A stretch of 48,618 bases of DNA from Thauera phenolivorans. Lineage in GTDB: Bacteria; Pseudomonadota; Gammaproteobacteria; Burkholderiales; Rhodocyclaceae. Location of the stretch: NCBI RefSeq assembly GCF_001696715.1, contig NZ_MBFM01000001.1, positions 162,073 through 210,690 on the forward strand, given 5' to 3'. The position numbers were made by a program, and so were the translations under genes. The notes below the pieces were generated by a model that saw only the letters and a program-made list of their open reading frames with translations, had not been told where the DNA came from and searched no databases. Shown one piece after another: positions 20,067-27,547 of the stretch (position 1 is the first letter of the stretch; each line of letters opens with the position of its first letter).

Positions 20067-22738
20067 CCACACACTTCGATAACGACATCGGCCTATGTGA
20101 TGCCGGGATCTACTCGACTGGATCGGGAATGGACGCATGGCAGGACGTTACCCCTGCTGAGTTGCGGGAAATGCTTGAGGGCACGTCCCCGACTGCGTTC
20201 CGCACGATCCTTAGCAGGACGGGCGAGGACGCTTATCAAGGTCCCTTCCACATCGATGTTGATGCAGGCGACATTGAAGAGGCCATCGAAGCAATGCGCG
20301 AGGTGCTCGATAAGCTGGAAGCGCTTGGACTGGACCTCAACGCCGTGCGCCTGTTCGCAACGGGGGGCAAGGGCTTTCATGCAGAAGTGCCGGAAGCCTG
20401 CTTCATGTCGAAGCCTGGGCCCGTCGAAGGGTTACCGCGCATCTATCGGCAAATGGCTTATGCAGAATATGTCGATTGCTGGGACCTTCGAGTCTATAGC
20501 GGCAGGCGCGGCAGGCTTTGGAGGGTGCCGAACGTAAAGCGGGAGAACGGCGCATATAAGGTGCCGGTGATCGCCAGTGAAATCAGGTCGATGACCCCTG
20601 AAACCTATGCACAACTGTGCAGCGAGCCTCGCCCCTTCCCCGCGCTGGCTGCACCTGTGCTGTGTCCTGGGCTTGCTGCTTTGTTCGTAGAGGCGCGCGA
20701 TAAGGTGGCGTCGAAGGTGAGCCGAGTTCGTAAATGGTCGGCGGCTGAGACGGAACTACGCCAGCGCTTTAGCGGCAATTGTCCGCCGTCCCTGCACGCC
20801 GTGATGAGTGGTCAGGTTCAATCCCCGGCCGGGTTCAATGAATTGGCCCTTCAAGTGTGCTTGCTTGCTCATGCCCTGGGCTGGGACGAGGACAGGCTTA
20901 TCGCTGAGTGCAAGGGCTTGATTGCTAATCACGATAGCGACGGACACCGATATAACACCCCTCGCAAGCGGGAGAACGAGTTGCGGCGGATGTTCGATTA
21001 CACAGGGGGTAACGTTGCCTATGAATTTTCGGTCGGCGGGCTTCGCTCGGTATTGCCGAAGGGTTCAAGGTGCCCGGACCTTCAAGGGCTGGAGGCTGAC
21101 AAGGACGAGGGCTCGCCCGATTACGTGGAACTGCTCGATGCGGCTGATGGAGACGTGGGCGAAATCGTTGCCGTAGCCCGCAAAGCTGTTGTTGATCCTT
21201 CTCTATCGAAGACGGAAGCCGAGGCGCTGATTAAGCGTGCTGCGAAAACGGCGGGCGTCGCTGTGAAGGTGCTGAGAACGGACCTTTATCAGCCCGAGGA
21301 CCATGATAAGCGAGCCGTTATCGATGTTCGCCGGAACGACTACAGCGCCAGCGTTGATAGCTGCATGGCTGTGTTGCCATCGGTTCCCGCGCTGCGCGTC
21401 CGTGGTGGCGAGTTGGTCGAGATGGTTCATGGTGTCGGCGGGGCGTCGGTTACCGCTGTCGCATTGCCGCGCTTGGGCTACCTTGTGTCGCAGACTGCCC
21501 GCTGGAATTATGGCGATTCGTTTGGCTCGCCTGATACGATGGTCCTGCAAGGTTGTTTGGCTGCTGGCGCGTGGCCTGGGGTTCCCGAGCTTGTCGGGTT
21601 GCTGCACCAGCCGACGATCGATGCCGATGGAAACATCATTGCCAGCGCGGGGAATCATGCCGGCATGGAAGCCTGCTTTGACCCTGATGCATTTCCCGAA
21701 TATGCGGGGACCGCGGCTGAGGCGTTGGCAGAGTTGCGGGGGCTGATACGTGAGTTCCCGTTCGCAACTGAGTTGGACGAGTCGGCGGCACTGTCGGCGA
21801 TCATCACTGCGGTTGCGCGCCCGATGCTATCGACTGCGCCCGCCTACTTGATTGCGGCACATGACTTGGGGACCGGGAAATCTTTCCTTGCTGGATTGGT
21901 CGCCTTGTTCGCGGGCGAAGATGAGACGATGCGACGGTGGGCGCAGCGAGGCGAGGAACAGGACAAGTCTTTGCTTGCTGCGCTTATGGAGGCTAAGCCG
22001 TCCTGTGTATTTGACAACCTGATGCACCATTGGCAGTCGCCGACACTTGCGGCAATTCTGACCGCACCTATTTACAGTGATCGGATATTAGGTCAGTCGG
22101 CAAGTGCAAGCGTTTCGACTCGCTGCCTTTTCATTGCGACCGGGAACAACATCAAGCCCGTAAAGGACTTGTCGCGTAGAGTGGTCACGATTGAACTTGA
22201 TGCCAAATGCGAAAACCCCTTGCTGCGCGAGTTCTCGGGTGATCCTGTTGCCGAGGTTCGCGCTAATCGGGGTCGCTGGGTAATGTGTGCACTGCGGGTC
22301 CTGCAAGGGTATTTGCAGGGTCCGGGGGTGTCGGGGCTGCAGCCCGTCGCCAGCTTCGGCGAGTGGTCGCGGGTTGTCCGGGGCGCCCTCGTCGCTGCAG
22401 GCCTTCCCGATCCTGGTCGAGCGCTGGTGCGCAACGTCGAGGGCGACGATGACCGCGACTTGCTCGGGCATGTGCTGCAAGTGTGGTGGGAGTGCTTCGG
22501 GGACGAGCCGTTGACCTTGCGCGACGTGCTGCAGGCGACGGCGGCGGCGGCGGCGTCCTCGCCCTTAGGCGAGCTGCGGGCACTGCTGATCGAGGTCGCG
22601 GGCGAGCGTGGCGAGATCAGCGCCCAGAAGCTCGGGAACTGGGTCGGCTCCCGCGCGGGCCGAGTGGTCGAGGGTCTGCGGTTCGTCGGCTTACCTCGCA
22701 CGAGAACCGGCGTCCCGTGGTCCGTGGCGAAGGTCTGA
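20063..22738 (+). CDS. Fused archaeo-eukaryotic-type primase and AAA+ helicase
   Basis: An 891-residue replication protein. The N-terminal part looks like a PrimPol-type primase: FHIDVD with D65 and D67 as metal ligands, then TGGKGFHAEVP (H106 motif), then DLRVYSGRRGRLWRVPN (about 141-157). The C-terminal part is an AAA+ ATPase: Walker A GTGKS (603-607), Walker B-like VFDN (649-652), sensor IATGNN (691-696) and candidate arginine finger R705/R706. Such fusions initiate and unwind at origins of satellites and plasmids. The last 150 or so codons are much richer in GC than the rest, suggesting a recombined end. An iteron region follows directly. Confidence 0.85.
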   Translation: MTTHFDNDIGLCDAGIYSTGSGMDAWQDVTPAELREMLEGTSPTAFRTILSRTGEDAYQGPFHIDVDAGDIEEAIEAMREVLDKLEALGLDLNAVRLFATGGKGFHAEVPEACFMSKPGPVEGLPRIYRQMAYAEYVDCWDLRVYSGRRGRLWRVPNVKRENGAYKVPVIASEIRSMTPETYAQLCSEPRPFPALAAPVLCPGLAALFVEARDKVASKVSRVRKWSAAETELRQRFSGNCPPSLHAVMSGQVQSPAGFNELALQVCLLAHALGWDEDRLIAECKGLIANHDSDGHRYNTPRKRENELRRMFDYTGGNVAYEFSVGGLRSVLPKGSRCPDLQGLEADKDEGSPDYVELLDAADGDVGEIVAVARKAVVDPSLSKTEAEALIKRAAKTAGVAVKVLRTDLYQPEDHDKRAVIDVRRNDYSASVDSCMAVLPSVPALRVRGGELVEMVHGVGGASVTAVALPRLGYLVSQTARWNYGDSFGSPDTMVLQGCLAAGAWPGVPELVGLLHQPTIDADGNIIASAGNHAGMEACFDPDAFPEYAGTAAEALAELRGLIREFPFATELDESAALSAIITAVARPMLSTAPAYLIAAHDLGTGKSFLAGLVALFAGEDETMRRWAQRGEEQDKSLLAALMEAKPSCVFDNLMHHWQSPTLAAILTAPIYSDRILGQSASASVSTRCLFIATGNNIKPVKDLSRRVVTIELDAKCENPLLREFSGDPVAEVRANRGRWVMCALRVLQGYLQGPGVSGLQPVASFGEWSRVVRGALVAAGLPDPGRALVRNVEGDDDRDLLGHVLQVWWECFGDEPLTLRDVLQATAAAAASSPLGELRALLIEVAGERGEISAQKLGNWVGSRAGRVVEGLRFVGLPRTRTGVPWSVAKV

Positions 22739-23142
22739 CCCCTGCAAGTGTGATCCCTCGCGTGATCCTGAATCGAGGGATCACGCAGGATCACGCTTAG
22801 GATCACAGGCTAGAAGCCGCGCCGTTACTGGGTTTCAGGGCTTTCTGTGATCCTGTGATCCTACTTGGTTATGCTTGCGTATAAGAAACTGCATATAGGG
22901 ATATAGGCCCACTTGCAGACATATGCGTTCTACGGCGGCGACGCGTACATTCCGGGATCACAGGATCACACTTGCAGGTCCCGTGCCCTTGAAACCCGCG
23001 CCGTTACTGGGTTTCAGCGTTCCCGCTGGGCGTGATCCCGGGATCACGGAGGGATCACACAGGGATCACAGGGTGCCGCCGCCGCTGTTACTGCGTTACA
23101 ATGTGACGCAGTAACGGAACTTGAAGGGGGCGGGGGGGGGCA
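22739..23142. other. Candidate replication origin with GGATCAC iterons
   Basis: This 404-base gap holds no gene but thirteen copies of GGATCAC or its complement between 22750 and 23069, plus one inside the next gene (23196-23202). Many are spaced 8 or 10-12 bases apart. There are also an 11-bp inverted repeat (22750-22760 and 22774-22784), a 22-bp direct repeat (22817-22838 and 22996-23017) and an AT-rich stretch at about 22862-22912. Iterons plus an AT-rich unwinding-like segment next to a primase-helicase is the usual layout of a plasmid or satellite origin; function is inferred. Confidence 0.6.
23087..23115. promoter_or_regulatory. Palindromic operator candidate
   Basis: GTTACTGCGT (23087-23096) and ACGCAGTAAC (23106-23115) form a perfect 10-bp inverted repeat with a 9-base centre, 28 bases before the GTG of the next gene. 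The GTTACTG half also appears in the two 22-bp direct repeats upstream, so one protein could bind all four places. Confidence 0.45.
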
Positions 23143-23400
23143 GTGGCGAAGACAGCGGCAGAACGACAGAAGGCCTACCGGGAGCGACGGGGGCAGGATC
23201 ACAGGCTGAACCTCTACATCGCCGCCGACGCTGGCGCCGCCCTCGCCCGACTCTGCAAGCTCTGCCGCCTCCCGCAGCGGGAGATGCTCGAGCGGCTGAT
23301 CCTGACCGCGGAGGCCGACCACCTGCAGACCCTGACGCCCGACAGCCCGGAATGGCTCGAATATCACGGGCAGATTGAAGCCTGGGAGCCAGAACCATGA
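23143..23400 (+). CDS. Small basic protein, possible DNA-binding (RHH-like)
   Basis: An 85-residue protein starting at GTG 23143 behind a long G-rich ribosome site. The N-terminus MAKTAAERQKAYRERRG is basic, then RLNLYIAADAGAALARLCKL and a helix with LPQREMLERLI resemble a ribbon-helix-helix strand and helices seen in small plasmid or phage regulators. It could be the origin or copy-control protein because it follows the iterons and a palindrome, but I cannot prove this. Its stop overlaps the next start by ATGA. Confidence 0.65.
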   Translation: MAKTAAERQKAYRERRGQDHRLNLYIAADAGAALARLCKLCRLPQREMLERLILTAEADHLQTLTPDSPEWLEYHGQIEAWEPEP

Positions 23401-23807
23401 ACAACCTTCACACCTTGCAGGGGCGCCGCAACGGGGGCGCCAGCGTCGACCGTGGCGCCGTCCTCGATCACCGGCAAGCCAAAGCCCGAGCGCTTGCCGT
23501 CCTGGGCGGCGGTGACCCTCTGATCGCTTCCCGTGATGCCTTCGACGCCCTTGCCGCGCGGAATCGTGAGCTTCTGGACGGGGGCGGGGACGCCATCCGC
23601 GAAGCCCTCGCCGATCAGGTCGCCATCCTGGAAGCCGTGGTCACAGGGTTCAGCTACCAAGCCGCGGTGGCCCGCCACAAGGACGACGCCCGACAACTTG
23701 CCGGCGTGGCGATCCGGGCAAGCTCGACGCTTGTGCAGGTGCTGGGGGCGCTTCACCGCATGAGCGAGGACCGGCGAAATGGAAACGCCATCGACGCCGC
23801 TCCGTAA
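23397..23807 (+). CDS. Hypothetical protein of the element
   Basis: A 136-residue, mostly helical, Ala- and Arg-rich soluble protein without a recognised domain. It overlaps the preceding gene by four bases and the following gene by 29, which supports real translation. There is no membrane segment or cysteine. Its central part (ALAARNRELLDGGGDAIREA and on, about 49-90) could be a helical bundle. Function unknown. Confidence 0.55.
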   Translation: MNNLHTLQGRRNGGASVDRGAVLDHRQAKARALAVLGGGDPLIASRDAFDALAARNRELLDGGGDAIREALADQVAILEAVVTGFSYQAAVARHKDDARQLAGVAIRASSTLVQVLGALHRMSEDRRNGNAIDAAP

Positions 23808-24018
23808 GGTCTCGTATCGAAGCCTGGAGGCTCGCCGAGAATGGAAGGCTCAAGCCGCTATGGCTGTGAGGCGTCGAGAGCTTGCAGAGCGATACCCCGA
23901 CATCAACCCTCAGGCGTGGTCGAACCTGGGGCCTGAGGGTTACGGGTCGATGTCGGGGGCGGGAGCACGGGCTTTGCGTGAGTGGCTGAAGAGTGTTGGC
24001 GACCTATTTGGAGCGTGA
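23779..24018 (+). CDS. Hypothetical small protein of the element
   Basis: A 79-residue basic protein starting at ATG 23779, with GAGGA about ten bases upstream, inside the end of the previous gene. Residues 10-40 are rich in Arg and Ala (SLEARREWKAQAAMAVRRRE). No domain recognised. It is the last gene on this strand before the convergent cargo gene. A packaging or replication accessory role is possible in a satellite but not shown. Confidence 0.5.
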   Translation: METPSTPLRKVSYRSLEARREWKAQAAMAVRRRELAERYPDINPQAWSNLGPEGYGSMSGAGARALREWLKSVGDLFGA

Positions 24019-24055
24019 CACCACAGGCAACAGGCCTTGAGAGTGTGGATCGGTA

Positions 24056-24834
24056 CTAGCTGGTAACCTTGGACTTATAATATTCGGCCACTTTCCTGTA
24101 CTGAGGGTATATTGAACCCCCGCTACCCTCGCCACTAATAGCGAAATCAGTGCATTCCTTAGCAATCCTTGACGCTAAAGAATCAAAGAAATCCAATATG
24201 TCATTTGGAATTTCGTACCAGTTGTCGAATTTTGAGTGAAGATAATAAGAGCCTGCCGAAAGTGCAACAGAATTAAGTTGATTATTGTCAACATAACCTC
24301 TGCTCGTGGTGTCGCGCTCCTTAAAGCTCTTTATAAATAGCCTCATGCACTTAATTCCATTTTCGTGGCCAGATTGACCGGAGTGCATAAAAAGCCTACC
24401 CATTTCCCAATAGCAATATAATGAGCCCTTTCGCGCACCTTCTTTGTAATATTCAAGCGCTTTTTCCTTATTTTCAGGAACCCCTTCATCCCCGAAGGCA
24501 TACAATCCCCCCAACCTTGCGTATGCTTCCAAGCACCCAAGCCTTGCGGCCTGCTTGTACAGTTCGATCGCCTGACGGCAATCCTGGATGAAGTCACCAA
24601 GGCCGTAGTGGTGGCACGTCGCTTCTTCAAAAATGGCTGTCCAAGGTTCTCTTGCTGGAAGACTCAACGCGTCCAACTCATCCCCAACTGGCGAGTCCGA
24701 GAGCAGGTCGTCATCTTCCGCTTCTTCCTCTGCGCCATTCCAGTCCCCATCAATGGCCCCTGGAGCCAGTGCAATGGCACGAATCACCTCGTTGGCAGGG
24801 GCGCTGAAAAACTCGCGGTTATCGGCAACCCTAA
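24056..24834 (-). pseudogene. C-terminal part of IS-split T5orf172-Sel1 gene
   Basis: This carries the larger part of a cargo gene: after the junction it reads through NREFFSAPANEVIRAIA, an acidic linker (EEEAEDDD), and then Sel1-type repeats such as AIELYKQAARLGCLEAYARL and KALEYYKEGARKGSLYCYWE, with a tail to VTS. The DNA over 24056-24600 is strikingly AT-rich beside its surroundings. It is separated from its N-terminal part by the IS at 24835-26222. Joining the parts with one copy of the CTAA duplication gives an uninterrupted frame of 331 codons. Confidence 0.85.
24831..24834. repeat. CTAA target duplication, left of IS
   Basis: The bases CTAA here match CTAA at 26223-26226 directly outside the other IS end, a 4-bp duplication of the YTAR type used by IS5-group elements. 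Confidence 0.8.
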
Positions 24835-26222
24835 CAGGGTGTTGATTTAATACGTTTCCCAGTAAGTGCAAGGGTTTTAGATCTGCTATAATGCTTGTTG
24901 CATTAACGGTCTGACAATTCCGATGCGCGGCACCGATCATAAACAGAACGCCTTGTTCAGCTACGTGAATATCGAGGAGCGAATTCCTCAGGATCATCCA
25001 TTGCGGCGGGTGAAGGTGCTGGCCGATCTGGTTCTGCGTGCGATGTCGCCCACTTTCGATTCGCTCTATGCCGAAGGCGGCCGTCCCTCGATTGCCCCGG
25101 AGCGGCTGCTGCGCGCGTCGTTGCTGCAATGCCTGTTTTCGATTCGCTCGGAGCGCGTACTGGTCGAGCATATCGACTTCAACATGATGTATCGCTGGTT
25201 CGTGGGCCTGACGCTGGACGAGGCGGTGTGGGATCACTCGACGTTCTCGGCCAATCGCGAGCGCTTGCTCAAGGAAAGCGTGATGCGCGAGTTCTTCGGT
25301 GGCGTGGTGGCGATTGCCGAGTGGGCCGATCTGGTCTCGGACGAGCACTTCAGCGTCGACGGCTCGCTGCTGCGGGCGTGGGCTTCGCACAAGAGCCTGG
25401 CCGCACGCGACGGTTCGGACGAGCCCCCGGGGCCGGATCAGGGACGCAACCCCGAGGTGGACTTCCGGGGGCAGAAACGTTCGAACGCGACGCACGTCTC
25501 GCGCACCGACCCGGACGCCTTGCTCGCCAGCAAGGGCGGCGCAGGCGCCTACCTGAGCTTCACAACCCATGCGCTGGCGGAGAACCGCAACGGGCTGATC
25601 GTCGATGTGCACACCACCCAGGCTACCGGCACTGCCGAGCGCGAGGCCGCGCTGGTGATGGTCAAGCGCACCGTGAAGCCGGCCGACGCGACGCATCAGC
25701 CGACGTTGGCGGCCGACCGGGGTTACGACACGGCCGAGTTCATCGCTGCGCTCACGCCGCTGGGCGTGCTGGCGCACGTTGCCGCCAAGACCAAGGGCAG
25801 CGCCGTGCCCGTGGCGGTCAAGGCTACCGAAGGCTATGCGGTGAGCCTGCGTCGTCGCAAGATGATCGAAGAGGCGTTTGGCTGGGCCAAGGACATCGGC
25901 ACGCTGCGCCGCCTGATGGCGCGCGGGCTGGACACGATTCGCGCGCATGCGCTGCTCAATTTCGCCGCCTACAACCTGACGCGGCTGGGTAATTTGCTGG
26001 CGCCGTAACCCGATGGCGCTATCGCGCCACTTGCGTTGCGGCATTTGACGGTTGAATACGTTGTCTTTGCAGCGACGGGAGCGCTGCTCGATTGCGGTTG
26101 CACAATCGGCTGGGAAAACGGCTGGAATCGTCATCAGGGCGGCTCGGGTCGGCTCTTTTCTGCGTCGATTTTTTTCCAGGCGGCTGGGAACCGAAGGTGA
26201 AGCGAGAATTTTCAACACCCTG
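24835..26222 (+). mobile_element. IS5-family insertion sequence, 1,388 bp
   Basis: The element is bounded by perfect 11-bp inverted repeats, CAGGGTGTTGA (24835-24845) and TCAACACCCTG (26212-26222), with CTAA duplicated on both sides. It encodes one complete transposase and has a 214-base right tail after it (26009-26222) in which I see no gene. It is inserted in the minus-strand T5orf172-Sel1 gene. Intact ends, clean duplication and an intact transposase suggest recent insertion. Confidence 0.92.
24923..26008 (+). CDS. IS5-family DDE transposase
   Basis: A 361-residue transposase. The N-terminal region is the DUF772-type domain (LFSYVNIEERIPQDHPLRRV and on). The catalytic residues fit a DDE set: Asp in FSVDGSLLRAW, Asp in LAADRGYDTAEF and Glu in MIEEAFGWAKD. 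It ends with the usual RAHALLNFAAYNLTRL helix. It is full length with no frameshift, so the IS is probably active. A close IS1182-type assignment is possible; the 4-bp CTAA duplication favours IS5. Confidence 0.93.
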   Translation: MRGTDHKQNALFSYVNIEERIPQDHPLRRVKVLADLVLRAMSPTFDSLYAEGGRPSIAPERLLRASLLQCLFSIRSERVLVEHIDFNMMYRWFVGLTLDEAVWDHSTFSANRERLLKESVMREFFGGVVAIAEWADLVSDEHFSVDGSLLRAWASHKSLAARDGSDEPPGPDQGRNPEVDFRGQKRSNATHVSRTDPDALLASKGGAGAYLSFTTHALAENRNGLIVDVHTTQATGTAEREAALVMVKRTVKPADATHQPTLAADRGYDTAEFIAALTPLGVLAHVAAKTKGSAVPVAVKATEGYAVSLRRRKMIEEAFGWAKDIGTLRRLMARGLDTIRAHALLNFAAYNLTRLGNLLAP

Positions 26223-26440
26223 CTAAAGCCTTTGCTTGCAAGAAGGGTGTGAACAAATGTCTCCGCTTCCGTGCAGTCTTCGAACAACTGTTCGTAGACA
26301 ACGATGAACGGGGTCGGCAGCCCTGTTGCGGCTGAAAGCTCTGCCGCACGCTCTGCAGGGCTACGGGTAGTTTTCCCTACCTTGACCATCCCTTGCATTG
26401 CGCTGTTCGCTAGTACATACAGAAAACCTACATCACGCAT
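26223..26440 (-). pseudogene. N-terminal part of IS-split T5orf172-Sel1 gene
   Basis: This piece starts at ATG 26440 (MRDVGFLYVLANSAM), with GGGGG upstream on the minus strand; a GTG at 26473 is an alternative. It encodes a T5orf172/GIY-YIG-like domain: GFLYVLANS, VKVGKTTRSPAERAAELS and TEAETFVHTLLASKG. This domain is known from phage and defence-associated proteins. Past the CTAA the frame enters the IS, so the natural product is lost. Rejoined to the downstream piece, the sequence reads HTLLASKGFRVADNREFF, a natural-looking junction. Confidence 0.85.
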
Positions 26441-26795
26441 AGCCAACCCCCAAGTGTCATAGTCACCTGACACATCCTAGCTGAAGGAAGCCTGCCGGAA
26501 GAGACTAGATCGAAAAGTTTCAAAAACCCGCCCGCATCTCGAAGAGGGGTGTCTGCACGACCATTAAATATGCCGGAGAAAAAGCTACCCCGTCTTAGCC
26601 TGAGCCTATCGATAGGGTATTAGTGATGGCTGCACACGCCCCGCGTTCTCGGTAGGATTATGCATAGTGCGATGTCGCACCAACGGTGCTTGGACAAGTA
26701 GTGATGTCCAAGCTGTGTCCAAGTGAAGTTGGACAGAACACATAGTCCGAACCTTCGTCCCATTTCTTTTCAAGGGGTTAGCGCTGGGTAAACTG
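26441..26795. other. Right end region of the element with TTGGACA/TGTCCAA motifs
   Basis: About 355 bases without a supported gene. Four copies of one heptamer occur in alternating orientation: TTGGACA (26690-26696), TGTCCAA (26705-26711), TGTCCAA (26716-26722) and TTGGACA (26729-26735). The same heptamer lies beside attL. They sit 60-105 bases from the att repeat, the position expected for integrase arm sites. No convincing promoter toward tag is seen. Confidence 0.55.
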
Positions 26796-26877
26796 CATGT
26801 GCAAGGCGGTCGATCGCGGCATGCGCATCGAGGGCATCCGCCTGCTCGTGAAGAAAGGCGGCAAGTCGGGGCACTGG
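26796..26877 (+). repeat. attR, 82-bp direct repeat
   Basis: Identical to 17696-17777. The bases left of it are element sequence and those right of it are the original moaC end. Confidence 0.93.
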
Positions 26878-26892
26878 CTGGCGGCCGACTGA
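26797..26892 (+). pseudogene. Displaced 3' end of host moaC
   Basis: The reading frame from ATG 26797 gives 31 codons, MCKAVDRG through GHWLAAD then stop. This is the original chromosomal end of moaC, left behind when the element inserted. It lacks the rest of the enzyme and is not expected to be functional. tag follows 37 bases later, as it must have followed moaC before insertion. Confidence 0.88.
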
Positions 26893-26929
26893 AAAGCGCC
26901 GAAAGGGCCGGGCGGGAGGAGAGCTGACG

Positions 26930-27529
26930 ATGAGCGACGCAGCCGGAACGAAGGATAGCGCGGCCTGCGTGCGCTGCGCCTGGGCGGGCGAGGACCCGCT
27001 CTACATCGCCTACCACGACGAGGAATGGGGCGTGCCGCAGCGCGACGAGCGCGCGCTGTTCGAGTTGCTCCTGCTCGAGGGCGCGCAGGCCGGATTGTCG
27101 TGGATCACCGTGCTGCGCAAGCGCGCCCGCTATCGCGAACTCTTCGACGGCTTCGAGCCGGAGCGGATCGCGATGTGGGACGCCGGACGCCATGCAGCCC
27201 TGCTCGCCGAGCCGGGCATCATCCGCAACCGGGCCAAGATCGAGGCGGCGAGCGCCAACGCGCGCGCCTGGCTCGACCTGCGCGCGGCGGGGATCTCGCC
27301 GGTGGATTTCCTGTGGGGATTCGTCGGCGGGTCGCCGCGCCACAACCGCTTCCGCCACCCCGCCGAGGTGCCCGCCCTGACGCCCGAGTCGCAGGCGATG
27401 AGCAAGGCGCTGAAGGCGCGCGGGTTCAAGTTCGTCGGCCCGACGATCTGCTACGCCTTCATGCAGGCGAGCGGGATGGTCAACGATCACACGCTCGGCT
27501 GCTTCCGCCACCGCGAGCTGGCGGGCTGA
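26930..27529 (+). CDS. tag: DNA-3-methyladenine glycosylase I
   Basis: Tag removes 3-methyladenine from alkylated DNA in base-excision repair. The 199-residue protein has the zinc site expected of the family: C16 and H29 (spaced 13 as in the E. coli enzyme), and H187 and C191 near the C-terminus. The DPLYIAYHDEEWGVP and GLSWITVLRKR segments carry the base pocket. GGAGGAG precedes the ATG. Before integration of the element it lay directly after moaC, so its transcription may have been uncoupled from moaC. Confidence 0.95.
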   Translation: MSDAAGTKDSAACVRCAWAGEDPLYIAYHDEEWGVPQRDERALFELLLLEGAQAGLSWITVLRKRARYRELFDGFEPERIAMWDAGRHAALLAEPGIIRNRAKIEAASANARAWLDLRAAGISPVDFLWGFVGGSPRHNRFRHPAEVPALTPESQAMSKALKARGFKFVGPTICYAFMQASGMVNDHTLGCFRHRELAG

Positions 27530-27547
27530 GCCCGCCGCTCGTCCGCC

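Larger units (their letters stand above)
17696..26877. mobile_element. Integrated element in moaC, 9.1 kb between att repeats
   Basis: The segment between two perfect 82-bp direct repeats equals a 9,100-bp unit inserted in the 3' end of moaC. The first gene after attL is a tyrosine integrase. It also carries an HTH protein, a primase-helicase, an iteron region, five small or unknown genes and an IS-disrupted cargo gene. Base composition is visibly lower in GC than the flanks over most of its length and is patchy. No structural phage, large terminase, relaxase or mating-pair gene is present, so it fits a phage satellite or integrative plasmid better than a prophage or ICE. Confidence 0.92.

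Noticed and set aside
22750-23069. CRISPR array from repeated GGATCAC
   Set aside because: Repeats are only seven bases, in both orientations, with irregular spacing; no spacers of uniform size and no cas genes.
24056-26473. 805-codon minus-strand ORF as one gene
   Set aside because: Its middle is the antisense of an intact IS transposase with perfect inverted repeats and a 4-bp duplication; only the two ends are natural coding sequence.
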